DNA of 16,270 bases. It comes from Hodarchaeum sp048939265 (GTDB taxonomy: Archaea > Asgardarchaeota > Heimdallarchaeia > Hodarchaeales > Hodarchaeaceae). The stretch covers positions 1 through 16,270 of the forward strand of contig JBHLPQ010000080.1 of NCBI GenBank assembly GCA_048939265.1, in the 5' to 3' direction. Shown in pieces: positions 15,996 through 16,270 of this stretch. Under the pieces are notes generated by a model, which saw only the letters and a program-made list of their open reading frames with translations, was not told the origin of the DNA and did not search any database. The position numbers and the translations under genes were made by a program. Position 1 is the first letter of the stretch; every line of letters begins with the position of its first letter.

Positions 15996-16122
15996 GATTC
16001 GCAGCCTTCAGATGAAGACCAATCTGTGGATTGGGAATAGGAAACCTCATGAGAATTATATCAAAGAATGATCATAATAATAATTTAAAAGACATAGTAA
16101 TGTTATGAAAATGAGATTTTAA
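15996..16122. other. gene-free spacer with probable SNM1-like gene promoter
   Basis: AT-rich spacer between the SNM1-like start and the 5S segments. On the minus strand it contains TATA-like stretches (GATATAAT within 16056-16066 and TTTTAAATTATTATTATG near 16074-16091) that could drive the nuclease gene, and a T-rich stretch just after the inverted-repeat arm that could terminate the 5S transcript. No coding frame is visible. Confidence 0.35.
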
Positions 16123-16224
16123 AGAAGCTGAGTTCTGTGCTTAAGAAGAAGGAGACTCTGTTTCCGGGTTCGGAATGAGACCGGGTGTAACCTAGGCCCT
16201 TTGGCCGAGCAATACTCAGCTTCT
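16123..16224 (-). repeat. 11-bp perfect inverted repeat enclosing the 5S 5' domain
   Basis: AGAAGCTGAGT at 16123-16133 is the exact reverse complement of ACTCAGCTTCT at 16214-16224, with 80 nt between. In minus-strand RNA the arms would form an 11-bp stem. Four more pairs (TGCT with AGCA) are possible just inside after a small internal loop. The upstream arm overlaps the end of the 5S 3' domain. It may be a processing stem of a precursor or a displaced helix I. Confidence 0.7.
16141..16213 (-). rRNA. 5S rRNA 5' domain (helix II 5' strand, helix III, loop C), located after the 3' domain
   Basis: Read on the minus strand, this segment aligns by eye with the first half of archaeal 5S rRNA (haloarchaeal 5S recalled from memory): GCTCGGCCAAAGG, then TTACACCCGG, the loop C core CATTCCGAACC and CCGGAA. 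Helix III forms CCGG (16181-16184) with CCGG (16164-16167) around loop C. The helix II 5' strand would be GCCTAGG near 16191-16197, but no good partner (CCTAGGC) follows in the next 40 nt, and no helix IV/V region follows either. In a normal gene both should be here. The partner strand may lie beyond the right edge, upstream of the 3' domain, as expected for a circularly permuted gene. A truncated 5S copy is the alternative. Confidence 0.7.
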
Positions 16225-16270
16225 CGATGTTCCCGTTGGCTCGCGCACAACAGTACAGACCGAAACGGAA
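16214..16270 (-). rRNA. 5S rRNA 3' domain (helices IV and V, loops D and E), cut by the window edge
   Basis: On the minus strand this segment reads GTACTG, then GTGCGCGAGCC and GGGAA, the hallmark of the archaeal 5S 3' domain. Helix IV pairs CTGTTG (16248-16253) with CAACGG (16233-16238), six pairs including one wobble, capped by GCGA. Against the haloarchaeal sequence as I recall it, two of these pairs differ on both strands and keep pairing. Helix V can form between TTTCGGT (16259-16265) and ATCGAGA (16222-16228). The rest of the gene on this side lies outside the window. It is followed within about ten nt by the 5' domain of a 5S rRNA, which is the wrong order for one normal gene. Confidence 0.8.

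Noticed and set aside
16141..16270. Two complete tandem 5S rRNA genes
   Set aside because: After the 5' domain there is no helix IV/V region within the following sequence, so the left copy is not complete. An intact gene to the right followed by a partial copy is still possible and is stated as the main alternative to permutation.
1..16270. CRISPR array, insertion sequence or prophage
   Set aside because: I saw no regularly spaced repeats, transposase, integrase or phage structural genes; gene content is chromosomal housekeeping and repair.

Overview
The window is AT-rich archaeal chromosomal DNA. Archaeal markers include a two-ring Cdc48/VAT ATPase, an archaeal TmcA, a KH-less CPSF-type nuclease, an HhH-MutS ATPase, a tRNA without an encoded CCA end, and 5S rRNA segments resembling euryarchaeal 5S. 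The gene mix (Cdc48 with Hsp20, a JAMM protease, coiled-coil/winged-helix proteins) suits an Asgard archaeon. That placement is my inference and is only moderately supported.

Layout. At 1-236 there may be the tail of a plus-strand gene. From 6739 down to 237 runs a compact minus-strand cluster: hsp20, cdc48, a PAC2-family protein, an ArsR-type winged-helix regulator and tmcA (gaps of 36, 24, 13 and 118 nt). The first four look like a protein quality-control operon with its own regulator. A 514-nt gene-free region (6740-7253) separates it from a plus-strand cluster of two overlapping coiled-coil/winged-helix genes and a radical SAM enzyme of the AmmeMemoRadiSam type. Convergent to these, on the minus strand, are a KH-less CPSF/beta-CASP ribonuclease and a JAMM metalloprotease in one likely operon. 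A six-helix NfeD-like membrane protein and tRNA-Val(CAC) follow on the plus strand. Last come two minus-strand DNA-repair-type genes, an SNM1/Artemis-like nuclease and an HhH-MutS ATPase.

The most unusual feature is at the right edge. Two diagnostic parts of a 5S rRNA lie on the minus strand in the wrong order: the 3' domain (helix IV, loops D and E) comes first and runs within about ten nucleotides into the 5' domain (helices II and III, loop C). No second 3' domain follows. This is what a circularly permuted 5S rRNA gene would look like. A truncated 5S copy behind an intact gene outside the window is the main alternative. An 11-bp perfect inverted repeat encloses the 5' domain.
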